DNA of 46,578 nucleotides from Streptomyces spiralis (GTDB lineage: Bacteria; Actinomycetota; Actinomycetes; Streptomycetales; Streptomycetaceae), in assembly GCF_014654675.1 (NCBI RefSeq), contig NZ_BNBC01000059.1, positions 10,113-56,690 of the forward strand, read 5' to 3'. The position numbers and the translations under genes are program-made. The notes under the pieces were generated by a model. It searched no databases, was not told the origin of the DNA, and worked only from the letters and a program-made list of their open reading frames with translations. Shown here piece by piece: positions 22,216 to 32,855 of the stretch. The first letter of the stretch is position 1, and each line of letters begins with the position of its first letter.

Positions 22216-23331
22216 ATGACCATCGCCATCGTCGGGGCCGGCTTGGGCGGCCTGGCCCTTGCCCGTGTGCTGCACGTGAACGGGATCGACGCCGTCGTGT
22301 ACGAACGTGAGTCGTCGCGTGGCGCGCGCGGCCAGGGCGGCATGCTCGATCTGCACTCCGGGACCGGGCAGCGGGCGATGCGCGAGGCCGGCCTGATCGA
22401 CCAGTTCCACGCGATCGCCCGTCGTGCGGGCCAGGATCTACGCCTTCTCGAGCCGGACGGCACCCTGCTGCTCCAGGAGGACACGCCCGACGACGCCCCG
22501 CTCGAACGACCTGAGGTCGACCGTGCCGATCTGCGCGACCTGCTGCTGGACTCCCTCCCCGCCCACGCGGTGCGCTGGGGGCATACGTTCGAGTCCGCCG
22601 ACAACGGCCTGCTGCACTTCGCCGACGGCAGCAGTGCGACGTACGACCTGCTGGTCGGCGCCGACGGCGCGGGCTCCCGGGTCCGCGCCCTGCTCACCGA
22701 CGCCCGACCGGCGCACACTGGCCAAAACGTCGTCGAGCTCGGTATTCCCGACATCGACCGCACCCACCCCGATCTCGCGGCGATGGTGGGGCGCGGCAAC
22801 TACTGGGTGCTCGGCAACGGACAGTCCCTGTCGGCGCAGCGCAACGGCGACGGCCGCGTACGCATCTACCTCAGCTTCTACAACACCGCCGAGGACTGGT
22901 TCGCCACCAGCGGGATCCCGTTCGACGACCCAGCCGCCGCGCGGGTGCGGCTGATCGACCTGTTCACCGGCTGGGACTCCCGGTTCACCGCACTGATCGC
23001 AGCCTGCGACGACATGGTCCTGCCGCGGTCGATCACCACTCTTCCGGTCGGGCTGACCTGGCCGTCGACGCCAGGTGTCACGCTGCTCGGCGATGCCGCG
23101 CACCTTATGCCCCCTGTGGGGCAGGGCGCCAACATGGCGTTGCTCGACGGCGCCCTGCTCGGCCAGGCACTGGCCGCACACCCGGACGACTTTGCCGCCG
23201 CCGTCCGGGAATACGAACGCGAGATGTTCGAACGCACCAGCGCCGCCGGCCGGCAGTCCGCGCACGTCCAGGCAATCCTGGCGTCACCGGACGCCGGCCG
23301 GAAGATGCTTGCGTTCTTCCAGCCTGGCTGA
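22216..23331 (+). CDS. TetX-like FAD-dependent monooxygenase
   Basis: 371 residues of the group A flavoprotein monooxygenases. FAD motifs: GAGLGG (7-12), GADGAGS (148-154) and LLGDAAHLMPPVGQGAN (290-306). GGMLDLHSGTGQRAMREAG (41-59) and the NPE/DRADLRDLLL pattern resemble tetracycline destructase Tet(X) more than aromatic hydroxylases. It lacks the long C-terminal thioredoxin-like tail of polyketide hydroxylases. Cggaggcaaac precedes ATG. 62 bp after the Clp-N gene, possibly one transcript. Whether it attacks tetracyclines is untested. Confidence 0.88.
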   Translation: MTIAIVGAGLGGLALARVLHVNGIDAVVYERESSRGARGQGGMLDLHSGTGQRAMREAGLIDQFHAIARRAGQDLRLLEPDGTLLLQEDTPDDAPLERPEVDRADLRDLLLDSLPAHAVRWGHTFESADNGLLHFADGSSATYDLLVGADGAGSRVRALLTDARPAHTGQNVVELGIPDIDRTHPDLAAMVGRGNYWVLGNGQSLSAQRNGDGRVRIYLSFYNTAEDWFATSGIPFDDPAAARVRLIDLFTGWDSRFTALIAACDDMVLPRSITTLPVGLTWPSTPGVTLLGDAAHLMPPVGQGANMALLDGALLGQALAAHPDDFAAAVREYEREMFERTSAAGRQSAHVQAILASPDAGRKMLAFFQPG

Positions 23332-23375
23332 AAGTACTCGGATCGACCAGGCAACCGGTCGCCCAGCCGGCGCGA

Positions 23376-23408
23376 TCACCCGCTCACGGATTCACCCGCT
23401 GACGGATT
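23376..23408. repeat. Tandem 16-bp repeat, two copies
   Basis: tcacccgctcacggat (23376-23391) followed directly by tcacccgctgacggat (23392-23407), one mismatch. A third start (tca) follows. Non-coding, just ahead of a terminator. Confidence 0.7.
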
Positions 23409-23411
23409 CAA

Positions 23412-23445
23412 GTGTGCCGTGCACACGGTCGCATGCACGGCACAC
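23412..23445. terminator. Bidirectional terminator between convergent genes
   Basis: gtgtgccgtgca (23412-23423) pairs perfectly with tgcacggcacac (23434-23445), 10-base loop. It lies between the convergent TetX-like and nuclease genes and can serve both. Confidence 0.8.
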
Positions 23446-23462
23446 CGGCGCTTCGGACGGTG

Positions 23463-23488
23463 GACGTCGGACGTCTGACGTCTGACGC
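23463..23488. repeat. Heptamer microrepeat gacgtct
   Basis: About 3.5 copies of a 7-bp unit (gacgtcg, gacgtct, gacgtct, gacgca), just upstream of the nuclease stop codon. Slippage-prone sequence without evident function. Confidence 0.65.
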
Positions 23489-23493
23489 ACCGC

Positions 23494-25908
23494 CTACTTG
23501 AAGCGCACCACCTGCGGGTCGTGGTCGCTCGTCTGGTCGGAGAACTCGGCGTTGATGTGGACGACCTGGTACTCGGGCTTCTTCACGGCGGGTGAGACCA
23601 GGATGTGGTCCAGCGTCTGGGAGTTGCCGTCGTACACGTAGCTGTACCGCTCGTTCACCGGCAGCGTGTTGATCAGGTCCGTGAGGACACCACCGGAGGT
23701 GAGCGCGGCCAGCGGCTTGGAGAACTGGTAGTCGTTCAGGTCACCGAGGACGACGACCTTGGCCTTGGAGTCCTTGTCGAGCAGGCCGGACACGAAGGTG
23801 TTGACCTCCTTCGCCTGGGCCGTGCGCTGGGTCTCGGAGCTCAGCGTCGGCGGCTGGAAGGCGCCGTGCACCGGCTGGTCGCCGCCCTTGGAGTTGAAGT
23901 GGTTCCCGACGACGAAGACCTGCTTGCCGCGGAAGACGAACTCGCCGACCAGCGGCTTGCGGCTGCTCGTCCAGGCGTCCGAGGTGGGGTCGATCCGGCC
24001 CGGGGAGACCGAGAGTCGTACGCCCTTCGTGCCGTCGCTGACGGCTTCGACGGCCGTGGTGGAGTCGCCGCCCGGCCGGTCCACGAAGGTGACACGCTGC
24101 GGGTTGAAGAGGAAGACGTTGCGGATGTTGCCGCCGGGTTCGCCGCCGTCCGAGTCGTTGACCGGGTCGATGGCGCGCCAGTCGTACGACGGGCCGCCGG
24201 CCGCCTTGATGGCGTCGATGAACCGGGCGATGGTCGTGCCCGCCGTGACCGTGCCGTCGTCCTTGGGGCCGTTGTCGTCCTGGATCTCCTCCAGGCTCAC
24301 GATGTCCGGGGCCGCCAGGTTCGTGACGATGCCCTGGGCCAGCCGGTCGAACTTGCTCTGCGGGTCGGTCGGGTCGAGGTTCTCGACGTTGTACGTCGCC
24401 ACGGAGAGCTCGTTGGACTTGCCCTTGCTCGCCACGTCGGGGGTGAGTCCGCCCGGCTCGACCGTTCCGAGAGTGGTCGCCTGGATGTTGTAGCCGCCGT
24501 AGTTGGAGTAGTCCACGGCGCCCGTGGTGGTGCCGGCGAGGGTGTCGCCCACGTTGGCCTTGAGCTGGTCACCGGTCAACGACGTGACCAGCAGCCGCCC
24601 GGAGTTGGGGTCGTCGTAGCCGGTGACGATGGTGCCGCCCCGCGGAGTCGGGTTCTGGGCGGGCTTGGTGGTGATCCAGGTTTCGTTGTAGGCGTTGGTG
24701 GCGCCCACCACGCGGGAGTCGCCGATCTGCACCAGCATGCCCTCGTGGGCTTCCAGCCAGTCCAACGCGTAGGCACCGGGCTGCAGTTCCACGGACTCGA
24801 TGTTCCCGCCCTGTGCCTGCGGGGCGTAGGCGTCGGGCAGCGTCGAGGAGTCGATGACCTCGGCCGCGGGCACCGCGTTGCCCGCGGACAGCACGGCGGC
24901 CGTCGGGCCGGTCAGTTCGGTGACGGACTGCGAACCACTGCTCTTGCCACCGGGGTAGTACTCGCTCACCTTGCCCGAGACGAGCACCGAGTCGCCGACC
25001 TTGACCAGAGGCGTGGCGGAGCCCGTGAAGACGAAGAGACCCTCGCTGGTGGCCGGGTTGCCGTCCGGTTCGGGGTCCTGGATCCAGTAGCCCTTCGAGC
25101 CGGTGCTGCGCACAGCGGTCACCACGCCGGGCACATTGGTGACGGTCCTGCCGCTCTGCGGGGAGATCCGGCTAGTGCCCTGGATGTCGTGGATGCGGAG
25201 GCTGCCAGGGGTAGGAGTGGGCGTGGGGGTGGGCGACGGGTCGCCGGAGCCGCCACCCGCGGTGTTGTGGGGGCTCGGCACGGAGCCCGTGAGGTCGGTG
25301 GCGTTGTTGTCGGTGTCGGTGAGCTTCGTGTCGCGCGAGACCGAGGTGGTGTTGCCGGCTCCCGTGGCGGGAGACCCCTCACGGACCACGGCGGTGCCGA
25401 ACCCGACCAGGTCCTTGACGGTGCCGTCCGCCGCGCAGTCGGCAGCGGTCAGGCAGGTGAGCGGAGTCGTCGAGTGGACCAGTGCCACGGTGCCGGTGGT
25501 CGCTGACATGGAGATCGTGCCGGAGGCGTCGGGCGTCGGCAAGGCGGTGTCGCCGCCGGAGCCCTTGGCCTCCTGGACCAGGTAGGTGCCGCCCGCGGGA
25601 ATGGCGCCGGTGAGCGGGGTGACCTGCCACTTGCTGGTGGCGGTGGGCGATCCGGGCAGGTACTGCACGGACCAGCCCCCCAGGTCCAAGGGGGCGGTGG
25701 CGGCATTGCCCAGTTCGACGAAGTCGTTCGTGTACGAGGCACCGGAGTTGCCGCCTCCCCCGTACACCTCGGAGATGACGGCGTCCGAGGAGGGCTCGGC
25801 CTGCGCGGTGAAGGGAAGCGCGACGAGCGACCCTGTGAGGCCGACGGGCAGAGCGACAAGGAGGGCCTTGGCACCTCGGCCGCGCAGGGCCGGGGGTATG
25901 CGTGTCAC
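23494..25908 (-). CDS. Secreted ExeM/NucH-like nuclease: lamin-tail domain plus endonuclease/exonuclease/phosphatase domain
   Basis: 804 residues. Signal peptide to about residue 37 (ends ALPFTAQA). An LTD domain follows (VISEVYGGGGNSGASYTNDFVEL, LGGWSVQY). A PTPTPTPTP linker near 227 joins a beta-rich OB-like region, then the EEP nuclease domain from about 495 (VATYNVENLDP, VSLEEIQ, VVGNHFNSKGG, GDLNDYQFS, SDHDPQVV). All key EEP residues seem present. Extracellular DNase/phosphodiesterase for nutrient recovery or self-DNA control. Gagaaagag precedes the ATG. Upstream at 25979-26003 two ctTGAxGC-like repeats 11 bp apart recall, but do not match, a Pho box. Confidence 0.92.
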   Translation of the reverse strand: MTRIPPALRGRGAKALLVALPVGLTGSLVALPFTAQAEPSSDAVISEVYGGGGNSGASYTNDFVELGNAATAPLDLGGWSVQYLPGSPTATSKWQVTPLTGAIPAGGTYLVQEAKGSGGDTALPTPDASGTISMSATTGTVALVHSTTPLTCLTAADCAADGTVKDLVGFGTAVVREGSPATGAGNTTSVSRDTKLTDTDNNATDLTGSVPSPHNTAGGGSGDPSPTPTPTPTPGSLRIHDIQGTSRISPQSGRTVTNVPGVVTAVRSTGSKGYWIQDPEPDGNPATSEGLFVFTGSATPLVKVGDSVLVSGKVSEYYPGGKSSGSQSVTELTGPTAAVLSAGNAVPAAEVIDSSTLPDAYAPQAQGGNIESVELQPGAYALDWLEAHEGMLVQIGDSRVVGATNAYNETWITTKPAQNPTPRGGTIVTGYDDPNSGRLLVTSLTGDQLKANVGDTLAGTTTGAVDYSNYGGYNIQATTLGTVEPGGLTPDVASKGKSNELSVATYNVENLDPTDPQSKFDRLAQGIVTNLAAPDIVSLEEIQDDNGPKDDGTVTAGTTIARFIDAIKAAGGPSYDWRAIDPVNDSDGGEPGGNIRNVFLFNPQRVTFVDRPGGDSTTAVEAVSDGTKGVRLSVSPGRIDPTSDAWTSSRKPLVGEFVFRGKQVFVVGNHFNSKGGDQPVHGAFQPPTLSSETQRTAQAKEVNTFVSGLLDKDSKAKVVVLGDLNDYQFSKPLAALTSGGVLTDLINTLPVNERYSYVYDGNSQTLDHILVSPAVKKPEYQVVHINAEFSDQTSDHDPQVVRFK

Positions 25909-26110
25909 GTGAGACTCTTTCTCGCGGGAGCAGTTGTGTCAGAGGCGCGGCGGAGATGTGGGGGGTGTGTGATGCTTCAAGTTGGCGTCAAGATACGCGC
26001 GTAGACGCACGTCGTACAAGGAGTCTTACCTGATGGGTGGCTGACGTTCGCCGGCCGTTCGCCCACACGCGGCGTTCAGGTACCGCCTGACCCGTGGCCA
26101 AGGCACGCCC
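25909..26110. promoter_or_regulatory. Upstream region of the secreted nuclease
   Basis: Minus strand: cttgacgccaacttgaag (about 25979-25997) contains TTGACG, a possible -35, and two CTTGA repeats in 11-bp phase, the spacing used by PhoP. The sequence differs from the known GTTCACC repeat, so Pho control is only a suggestion. No clear -10. Confidence 0.3.
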
Positions 26111-26171
26111 GGTCGAGCCCCGTTCCGGACTTCCGGACTTCGGGACTTCCGGACTCCGGGACGGCTCGACC
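26111..26171. terminator. Long hairpin with internal ttccggact repeats
   Basis: ggtcgagcc (26111-26119) pairs with ggctcgacc (26163-26171). The enclosed sequence repeats ttccggact and also folds on itself. It follows the minus-strand DUF4352-like gene, which ends at 26220, and probably terminates it. Confidence 0.6.
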
Positions 26172-26219
26172 GCCGGTGCACGCCTTCGCTCAGCAGACGC
26201 CGCTCGGGGCCACTGCCGT

Positions 26220-26912
26220 CTATTTCACGGTGCCGGTGAAGATCGCGCTTTCTGACTCCATGTCGGGAGACACTTCGATCTGGATGAGCTTTCCCGCCTT
26301 CGGGAGCTCGCAGCCCCAGGGCACATTGATGGACCTTCCGGCGAGGAGCTTGGTGTCGGGTCCTCCGTCGAGGCCGTGTTCGCTGTCGAAGATCGATTCG
26401 CTGCTGTGCCCGTCTTCACCGTAGGAGCAGTTGACGGTGAGTCCGGTGGTGTCGAGGGTCTTGCTGCCGCTGTTCTTGATCTTGACGGTGAACCGCACGT
26501 AGTCGGTGTTCTCGGGTGCCGCGTACTGACTGGACACGGCCCGTCGGAACCCGGAGAGGCTGACGGCGACGTCGTTCTCGTAGGCGACGGTGTCGGTCAG
26601 GGTGTAGACGTCGCCGCCGGTGCCCTCATCCGTGGCGTCGTCCGTCGCGTCGTCCGCAGGGGCCGTCGTGTCGTCGGACGCCGCGTCGGCACTGTCGTCG
26701 CCGACGGTCTCCGTGACGGTGACGGTGGGTGCCGCCTTGGTGTCGCCCTCGCCGGTGACGCCGGCCGTGACGGCGGCGGAGACAGCCGCAGCAACGACGG
26801 CCGCGGCCACGGCGATGACGACCGTGCGGTGCCTCTTCGCCTGGGGCTGCGGCGCGGGTGGCACGGGCGGCCCGTAGCTCGGCATGGGCGGTGGCGTGAT
26901 GTCGTGATTCAT
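26220..26912 (-). CDS. Membrane-anchored protein with DUF4352-like domain
   Basis: 230 residues. Pro-rich cytoplasmic N-terminus (PPPMPSYGPPVPPAPQPQ), one membrane helix at about 30-52, an acidic Asp/Thr/Ala linker (about 65-98), then a beta-sandwich: VYTLTDTVAYENDVAVSLSGFRR, TDYVRFTVKIKNSGSKTLDTTG and INVPWGCELPKAGKLIQIEVSP. Two Cys may form a disulfide. This is the layout of actinobacterial extracellular DUF4352 (immunoprotective-like) proteins of unknown function. Ggggggacc precedes ATG 26912. Confidence 0.82.
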   Translation of the reverse strand: MNHDITPPPMPSYGPPVPPAPQPQAKRHRTVVIAVAAAVVAAAVSAAVTAGVTGEGDTKAAPTVTVTETVGDDSADAASDDTTAPADDATDDATDEGTGGDVYTLTDTVAYENDVAVSLSGFRRAVSSQYAAPENTDYVRFTVKIKNSGSKTLDTTGLTVNCSYGEDGHSSESIFDSEHGLDGGPDTKLLAGRSINVPWGCELPKAGKLIQIEVSPDMESESAIFTGTVK

Positions 26913-27455
26913 GGTCCCCCCAGAAGATTGCTTGAGCCATGAATCTTCCCGCGCCCGCAGTGATTTGTGGAGATGTAGTGATGAAATCGTGTTCATCACG
27001 GGAAGCTGTGAGGATCCGCGGTTCGAGCGGCGCCCGCTCGGGAGGCGAGGGAAGGCGATCCCGTCGCTCAAGTCCCCGACCGACGCTGCGAGCTGACGAC
27101 AGCTCCAACTGGCCACATTCCGGCATGAGCAGGTAGACAGATCCATCGCGGCAGCCTCAGCAGCGCTCAACGGCCTCTCCGGGTAGGGCGCCTGGAAGGC
27201 CACCTTCGAGGGGCGCGCCACCGCCAAGTCGGTCGTGCGGATCCAAGGGAACCACTGGGCCCAGGGTCGCCGAAATCAGGGGCACCACCGCCAGGGACGG
27301 CTCCGGTGCGCTCGCCGCGGTCCCCCATCGTGCATCAGCCTGCCTGGTGCGCACCCTGAGCTGCGGGTTCTGTCGATCCTCCGGGCCGGGGCCTGCCCGG
27401 CACCAACAAGATGAACATCAGGGGGTTGTTTTTCAGCATCGTGAAGGTCTTCAAT
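26913..27455. other. 543-bp gap with a possible coding remnant
   Basis: Plus-strand bases about 27138-27250 read in one frame as IAAASAALNGLSG, a TAG stop, then GAWKATFEGRATAKSVVRI, with strong third-position G/C bias on both sides of the stop. I cannot name the family; it may be a dead fragment. The rest holds the short leader of the XRE-cupin gene, including ttgttt at about 27426, but no convincing promoter pair. Confidence 0.35.
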
Positions 27456-28103
27456 ATGTCGCAGAACACAGCCCTCCAGGGACAGGTGGAGACCGTGCAC
27501 GACACCGACGCACCGATGCCGGACGGCCGGCCGGACCTCGATGTGTTGGCCGCCACGGTCGGCCTGCAGATCAAAGCACTGCGCAAGCAAGCCGGCCTGA
27601 CCCTGGACGAACTCAGCCGCCGATCCGGCATCAGCACCGGACTGATCAGCCAGGTCGAGCGAGGAAAGGGCAACCCCTCCTTCACCAGCCTGGTACAGAT
27701 CGCCCACGGTCTGGACGTCCCGATCGGACGGCTGTTCCACCTCGTCGAGCAGGTCAGCCCGGTGGTCCGTGCCCACGAACGCCGCAGCCTGGAATTCCAC
27801 GGCTCGGACGTGGCGGACGGCGACCGTTTCGAGCTGCTCACCCCGTCGCTCAACGGCGCTCTGGAGGTCCTGTGGGTGGTCACCCAGCCGGGCCACGACA
27901 CCAGCGCCAACCCCTTCCGTCACAACGGCGAGGAGTTCGGCATCGTGCTCTCCGGTGTGAAGGACGTCTATCTCGACGGCGTCCGGCACCGGCTCGAAGC
28001 AGGCGACTCCATCACGTACTCCTCCAGCATTCCCCACTGGTACGTCAACCCCGGTGACGAGCCCGCCACCTCGATCTGGGTGGTCACGCCGCCCAGCTGG
28101 TAG
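27456..28103 (+). CDS. XRE-cupin transcriptional regulator
   Basis: 215 residues. HTH_3 at about 36-92 (IKALRKQAGLTLDELSRRSG, STGLISQVERGKGNPSFTSL) and a cupin domain at about 130-205 (RHNGEEFGIVLSGVKDVYLDG, SITYSSSIPHWYVNPGDEP) with His and Glu residues that may hold a metal or an organic-acid ligand. ATG 27456 has gaagg 9 bases upstream; an in-frame earlier ATG at 27411 would add residues outside the fold. It lies 101 bp ahead of a six-gene operon in the same direction, making it the pathway's likely sensor. Confidence 0.9.
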   Translation: MSQNTALQGQVETVHDTDAPMPDGRPDLDVLAATVGLQIKALRKQAGLTLDELSRRSGISTGLISQVERGKGNPSFTSLVQIAHGLDVPIGRLFHLVEQVSPVVRAHERRSLEFHGSDVADGDRFELLTPSLNGALEVLWVVTQPGHDTSANPFRHNGEEFGIVLSGVKDVYLDGVRHRLEAGDSITYSSSIPHWYVNPGDEPATSIWVVTPPSW

Positions 28104-28204
28104 GCGAGGCCCCACGCCGCCCCGTCCCCAACGCCCCCGCCTCAGGCCCGGGCGCCGGTCCCGCACGGCCTTGTCCCGTGCGCCTCCCCATGAGGTGCCC
28201 CACC

Positions 28205-29506
28205 ATGGCATCACTCATCGGCAGAAACTCTGTCGCCACCGGAAAATCCCTCTCCCACCGTCGCGCCCTGCTGGCCCTCGGCGGCGGTAACGCAGTCGAG
28301 TGGTACGACTGGATGGTCTACGGGCTCCTGGCCTCCTACATCGGCCCGCTCTACTTCCCGTCCGGCAACTCCGTCGCCGAGACCATGTCCGCGCTGGCCG
28401 TCTTCGCGGTCGGCTTCGCCGCCCGACCGCTCGGCGCGATCGTCTTCGGCACCCTCGCCGACCGCATGGGCCGACGCGCCATCATGCTCTTCTCCATCGG
28501 TTCGATGGTGCTGAGCAGCCTGATCATCGCCCTGCTGCCCAGCCATGCGAGCATCGGCGTCTGGGCCGGAGTCATCCTGCTGGCCAGCCGCATCCTGCAG
28601 GGACTGTCCACCGGCATCGAGGCCCCACTGAACTCCGCGTACATCGTGGAACTGGCACCCGAGGGCAGCACCGCCCGCTTCGGCAGCATCATCAGCATCT
28701 ACGTACAGGCCGGGATCGTCGGCGCCTCCCTGGTCTGCTTCCTGACCACCTCGGTCATCGCCCCCGACGCCATGGCGTCCTGGGGCTGGCGCATCCCGTT
28801 CGCGGTCGGCGCCGTCGGCGGACTGGCCTTCCTCTGGCTGCGCCGCGCCCTGCCGGAAACCCTGCACACCACGAGCCAGCCACAGACCGGGCCGGCCCGG
28901 GTGGGCCAGGTCTGGGCCGAGGTCTGGCAGCACCGGCTGGCACTCCTGGCGATCGTCTTCGTCGTGGCCGGCGCCCAGGCGCTCAACTACACCTGGGCCA
29001 CCGGACTGCCCAACCTGGCCCGCTCCGCCTACCACGAGAACCCGGACACCGTCTTCCTGGTCTCCACCCTCGCCGGGATCTGCGTCGCCGCGCTCTACCC
29101 GCTCGTCGGCCGGCTCGCCGACCGCAAGCGGATCTCCCGCACCTTCCTCGCCTCCCGGCTCGCCGTGGTGCCGCTGATCTTCATCGTCCTCGCCTACCAG
29201 CAGCCCGGCATCGCGATGTTCACCGTGGTGATGCTGGTCGGCGCACCCGTGCTCGCCTTCACCATGGGCCTGTACAACACCGTCGCCGCCACCCTGATGC
29301 CGACCAGCTGCCGGGTCACCGGCGTCGGCCTCGGCTACGCGATCGGCGTGGCCGGCTTCGGCGGCACCGCTCCCTACCTCCTGCTGTGGCTCCAGGACCT
29401 CGGCGCCGGCTGGGCGTTCCCCGTCTACGGCGCGGCCCTCTGTCTGCTCAGCGTCCTGCTCTACGTGCTCGTCCTCCGCCGCGGTGGCGTCCGCGTCGGC
29501 AGCTGA
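28205..29506 (+). CDS. MFS transporter, metabolite:proton symporter (MHS) type
   Basis: 433 residues, twelve membrane helices. Family marks: NAVEWYDWMVYGLLASYIGPLYF in helix 1, the FGTLADRMGRRAIML loop 2-3 motif, and SRILQGLSTGIEAPLNSAYIVELAP. MHS carriers take up carboxylates such as citrate, ketoglutarate, shikimate or proline betaine, so the operon's substrate is probably an organic acid or zwitterion. Gaggtg lies 7 bases before ATG 28205. First gene of the operon after the regulator, 11 bp from the next. Confidence 0.92.
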   Translation: MASLIGRNSVATGKSLSHRRALLALGGGNAVEWYDWMVYGLLASYIGPLYFPSGNSVAETMSALAVFAVGFAARPLGAIVFGTLADRMGRRAIMLFSIGSMVLSSLIIALLPSHASIGVWAGVILLASRILQGLSTGIEAPLNSAYIVELAPEGSTARFGSIISIYVQAGIVGASLVCFLTTSVIAPDAMASWGWRIPFAVGAVGGLAFLWLRRALPETLHTTSQPQTGPARVGQVWAEVWQHRLALLAIVFVVAGAQALNYTWATGLPNLARSAYHENPDTVFLVSTLAGICVAALYPLVGRLADRKRISRTFLASRLAVVPLIFIVLAYQQPGIAMFTVVMLVGAPVLAFTMGLYNTVAATLMPTSCRVTGVGLGYAIGVAGFGGTAPYLLLWLQDLGAGWAFPVYGAALCLLSVLLYVLVLRRGGVRVGS

Positions 29507-29517
29507 AAGGAACTCAG

Positions 29518-30869
29518 ATGCCCCAGACCGTCTCTCTCGACGCCATCGAGGCACCCGTGGTCCAGCGGTCCGACGTCATCGTGGTCGGCGGCGGACCGGC
29601 CGGGGTCAGCGCGGCCGTTGCCGCGGCCCGCACCGGGGCCGAAGTCACCCTGCTGGAACGCTACTCGGCCCTCGGCGGCCTGGCCTCCGGCGGCATGGTC
29701 CTGGTCCTCGACGACATGATCAACGACAACGAGATCACCGTCACCGGGATCGTCGACGAGTACGTCGAGCGGATGGCCAAGCTCGGACTCGCCGTCTATC
29801 CGCCGCCCGAGGACCGCTACTCGTCGCCCGAGACGTGGGCCAGGTGGGGCCGCTGGGGCGCCTTCGACTTCCACTCCCACACCAACCCCAAGCCGATCTG
29901 CTACGCCGTCGCCTTCGACCCCGACGGCTGGAAGCGGGTCTCCAACGACCTGATCCGCGAAAGCGGCGTCAACCTGCGGCTGCACAGCTGGTTCTCCCGG
30001 CCGGTGGTGCAGGACGGCGCGGTCAAGGGCGTGGTCTGCGAGACCAAGGCCGGCCCGCAGGCGGTGATGGGCGACGTGGTCGTCGACACCACCGGCGACA
30101 TCGACGTGGCCTCCCGGGCCGGCGCCTCCTACACGCAGGACAACTACCTGGTCACCCTGGTGTTCCGGCTCGGCGGGGTGGACACCGCGGCCGCCGAGCG
30201 CTTCGAGCAGGAGAACCCGCGCGAGGCCCGGGCCGTCAACCGCAAGATCAAGCGGATGCTCGGCGGCGCCTGGGAGCTGTGGTGGCTCAAGACGCCCGTC
30301 CCCGGTGTGGTCTGGTGCAACTGCCCGCACATGACCGGCTTCGACGGTACCGACCCGCGCTCGCTCACGGAGGCCGAGTTCGAGGCCCGGGCCCGGATCG
30401 GCGCCGTCCTGGACCACATCAAGTCCGACCTGCCCGGCTTCGCGAACGCCTATCTCCTCGACGTCGCCGAGCAGATGGGCGTCCGGCAGACCCGGCTGCT
30501 GCAGGGCGAGTACGTGGTCACCAAGGACGACATCACCTCCCGCCGTCACTTCACCGACAGCGTCGCCCGAGGCCGCGACTACTACACCCCCTACCGCGCG
30601 CTCCTGCCCCGCGGCGTCGACCAGTTGCTGGTCGCCGGCCGGCACTACTCGGCCACCCCGGAGGCACAGCGGATCTCCCGCGAGATCCCGCCCTGCATGG
30701 CCATGGGCCAGGCGGCCGGCATCGCCGCCGCCACCGCGGTGGAGCAGGGAGTACCGGTCCGCGACATCGACCCGGCCGTCATCCAGCACCGCATGCGCGA
30801 GCAGGGCGCCGACCCCGGTGACATCCCCGCGCAGAACGCGACCGTCGACCAGCCCGAGGAGGCCGTGGC

Positions 30870-30873
<4 letters not shown>
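29518..30873 (+). CDS. FAD-dependent oxidoreductase (PF12831-like)
   Basis: 451 residues. Rossmann FAD motif VIVVGGGPAGVSAAVAAAR at about 20-38, then LLERYSALGGLASGGMV. VVDTTGDIDVASRAGA near 185-200 and AGRHYSATPEAQRISREIPPCMAMGQAAGIAAA near the C-terminus are typical of the FAD_oxidored family. Single chain without iron-sulfur cysteines. Substrate unknown; it may introduce a double bond or oxidise an alcohol or amine of the imported acid. Aaaggaac precedes ATG. The stop overlaps the next start (ATGA). Confidence 0.88.
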
Positions 30874-32056
<1,183 letters not shown>

Positions 32057-32060
<4 letters not shown>

Positions 32061-32842
32061 CCGACGAGGTCCGCTACGTACGGGACGGGCACATCGCCTA
32101 CGTCACCATCGACCGTCCCGCCGTCCTCAACGCGGTGGACGTCAAGACCAACGCCCGGCTCAACGAGATCTGGGCCGACATCGAGGCCGACCCGGACGTG
32201 CGGGTGGTCGTCGTCACCGGTGCCGGAGAGCGGTCGTTCTGCGTGGGCGCCGACATGTCCGCCGACGCGGTCGACAAGACGGGCCTTCAGTACTGGGCCG
32301 GCCTCGACCCCAACGGCTTCGGCGGCTTGAGCCTTCGCACCACCCTGGACGTGCCGGTGATCGCCCGGGTCAACGGCTACGCCCTGGGCGGCGGCATGGA
32401 GATGGTCCTCGGCTGCGACATCGTCGTCGCCGCCGACCACGCCCGGTTCGGCCTCACCGAACCCCGCGTCGGCCGGATCCCACTGGACGGCGGCGTCTTC
32501 CAGCTGGTCCGCCGGCTGCCGCACACCCAGGCCATGGGGCTGCTGCTCACCGGCCGCCGCGCCTCGGCGGCCGAACTGCACCGGATGGGTCTGGTCAACG
32601 AGGTGGTCCCGGCCGAGGAGCTGGACCAGGCCGTCGACCGCTGGATCGCCGACATCCTCGCCTGCGCCCCCACCTCGCTGCGCGCCATCAAGCAGATGGT
32701 CCAGCATGGGGACGGGCTGTCGGCGCAGGACGCCCACAAGCTGCGCACCCCGGCGCTGATGGCGGCGCTCGACAGCGAGGACGCCAAGGAGGGCGTGCTC
32801 GCCTTCCAGCAGAAGCGGCCGCCCGTCTGGCCCGGACGATGA
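32057..32842 (+). CDS. Enoyl-CoA hydratase/isomerase (crotonase family)
   Basis: 261 residues. Oxyanion-hole residues lie in FCVGADMSA (about 61-69) and NGYALGGGMEMVLGCD (106-121). Both acid/base glutamates are present: Glu115 (GGGMEM) and Glu135 (GLTEPRVG). It has the composition of CaiD-type hydratases, which add or remove water at the beta carbon of an acyl-CoA. ATGA overlap with the CoA-transferase gene. The CaiB plus CaiD-like pair recalls carnitine/crotonobetaine chemistry, but the partners differ. Confidence 0.93.
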
Positions 32843-32855
32843 GGGGAGCCCACTG

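Noticed and set aside
23605..25506. Very long open frame (633 aa) on the plus strand opposite the nuclease gene
   Set aside because: Antisense shadow of a high-GC gene. The translation is low-complexity Gly/Val/Arg, while the minus strand encodes clear LTD and EEP domains.
25979..26003. Pho box upstream of the nuclease gene
   Set aside because: Only the 11-bp spacing fits; the repeat unit does not match the GTTCACC consensus, so no Pho site is claimed.
28300..29517. N-terminal extension of the FAD oxidoreductase frame
   Set aside because: The extension is the shifted frame of the MHS transporter. The true start at 29518 has aaaggaac and the Rossmann motif near the N-terminus.
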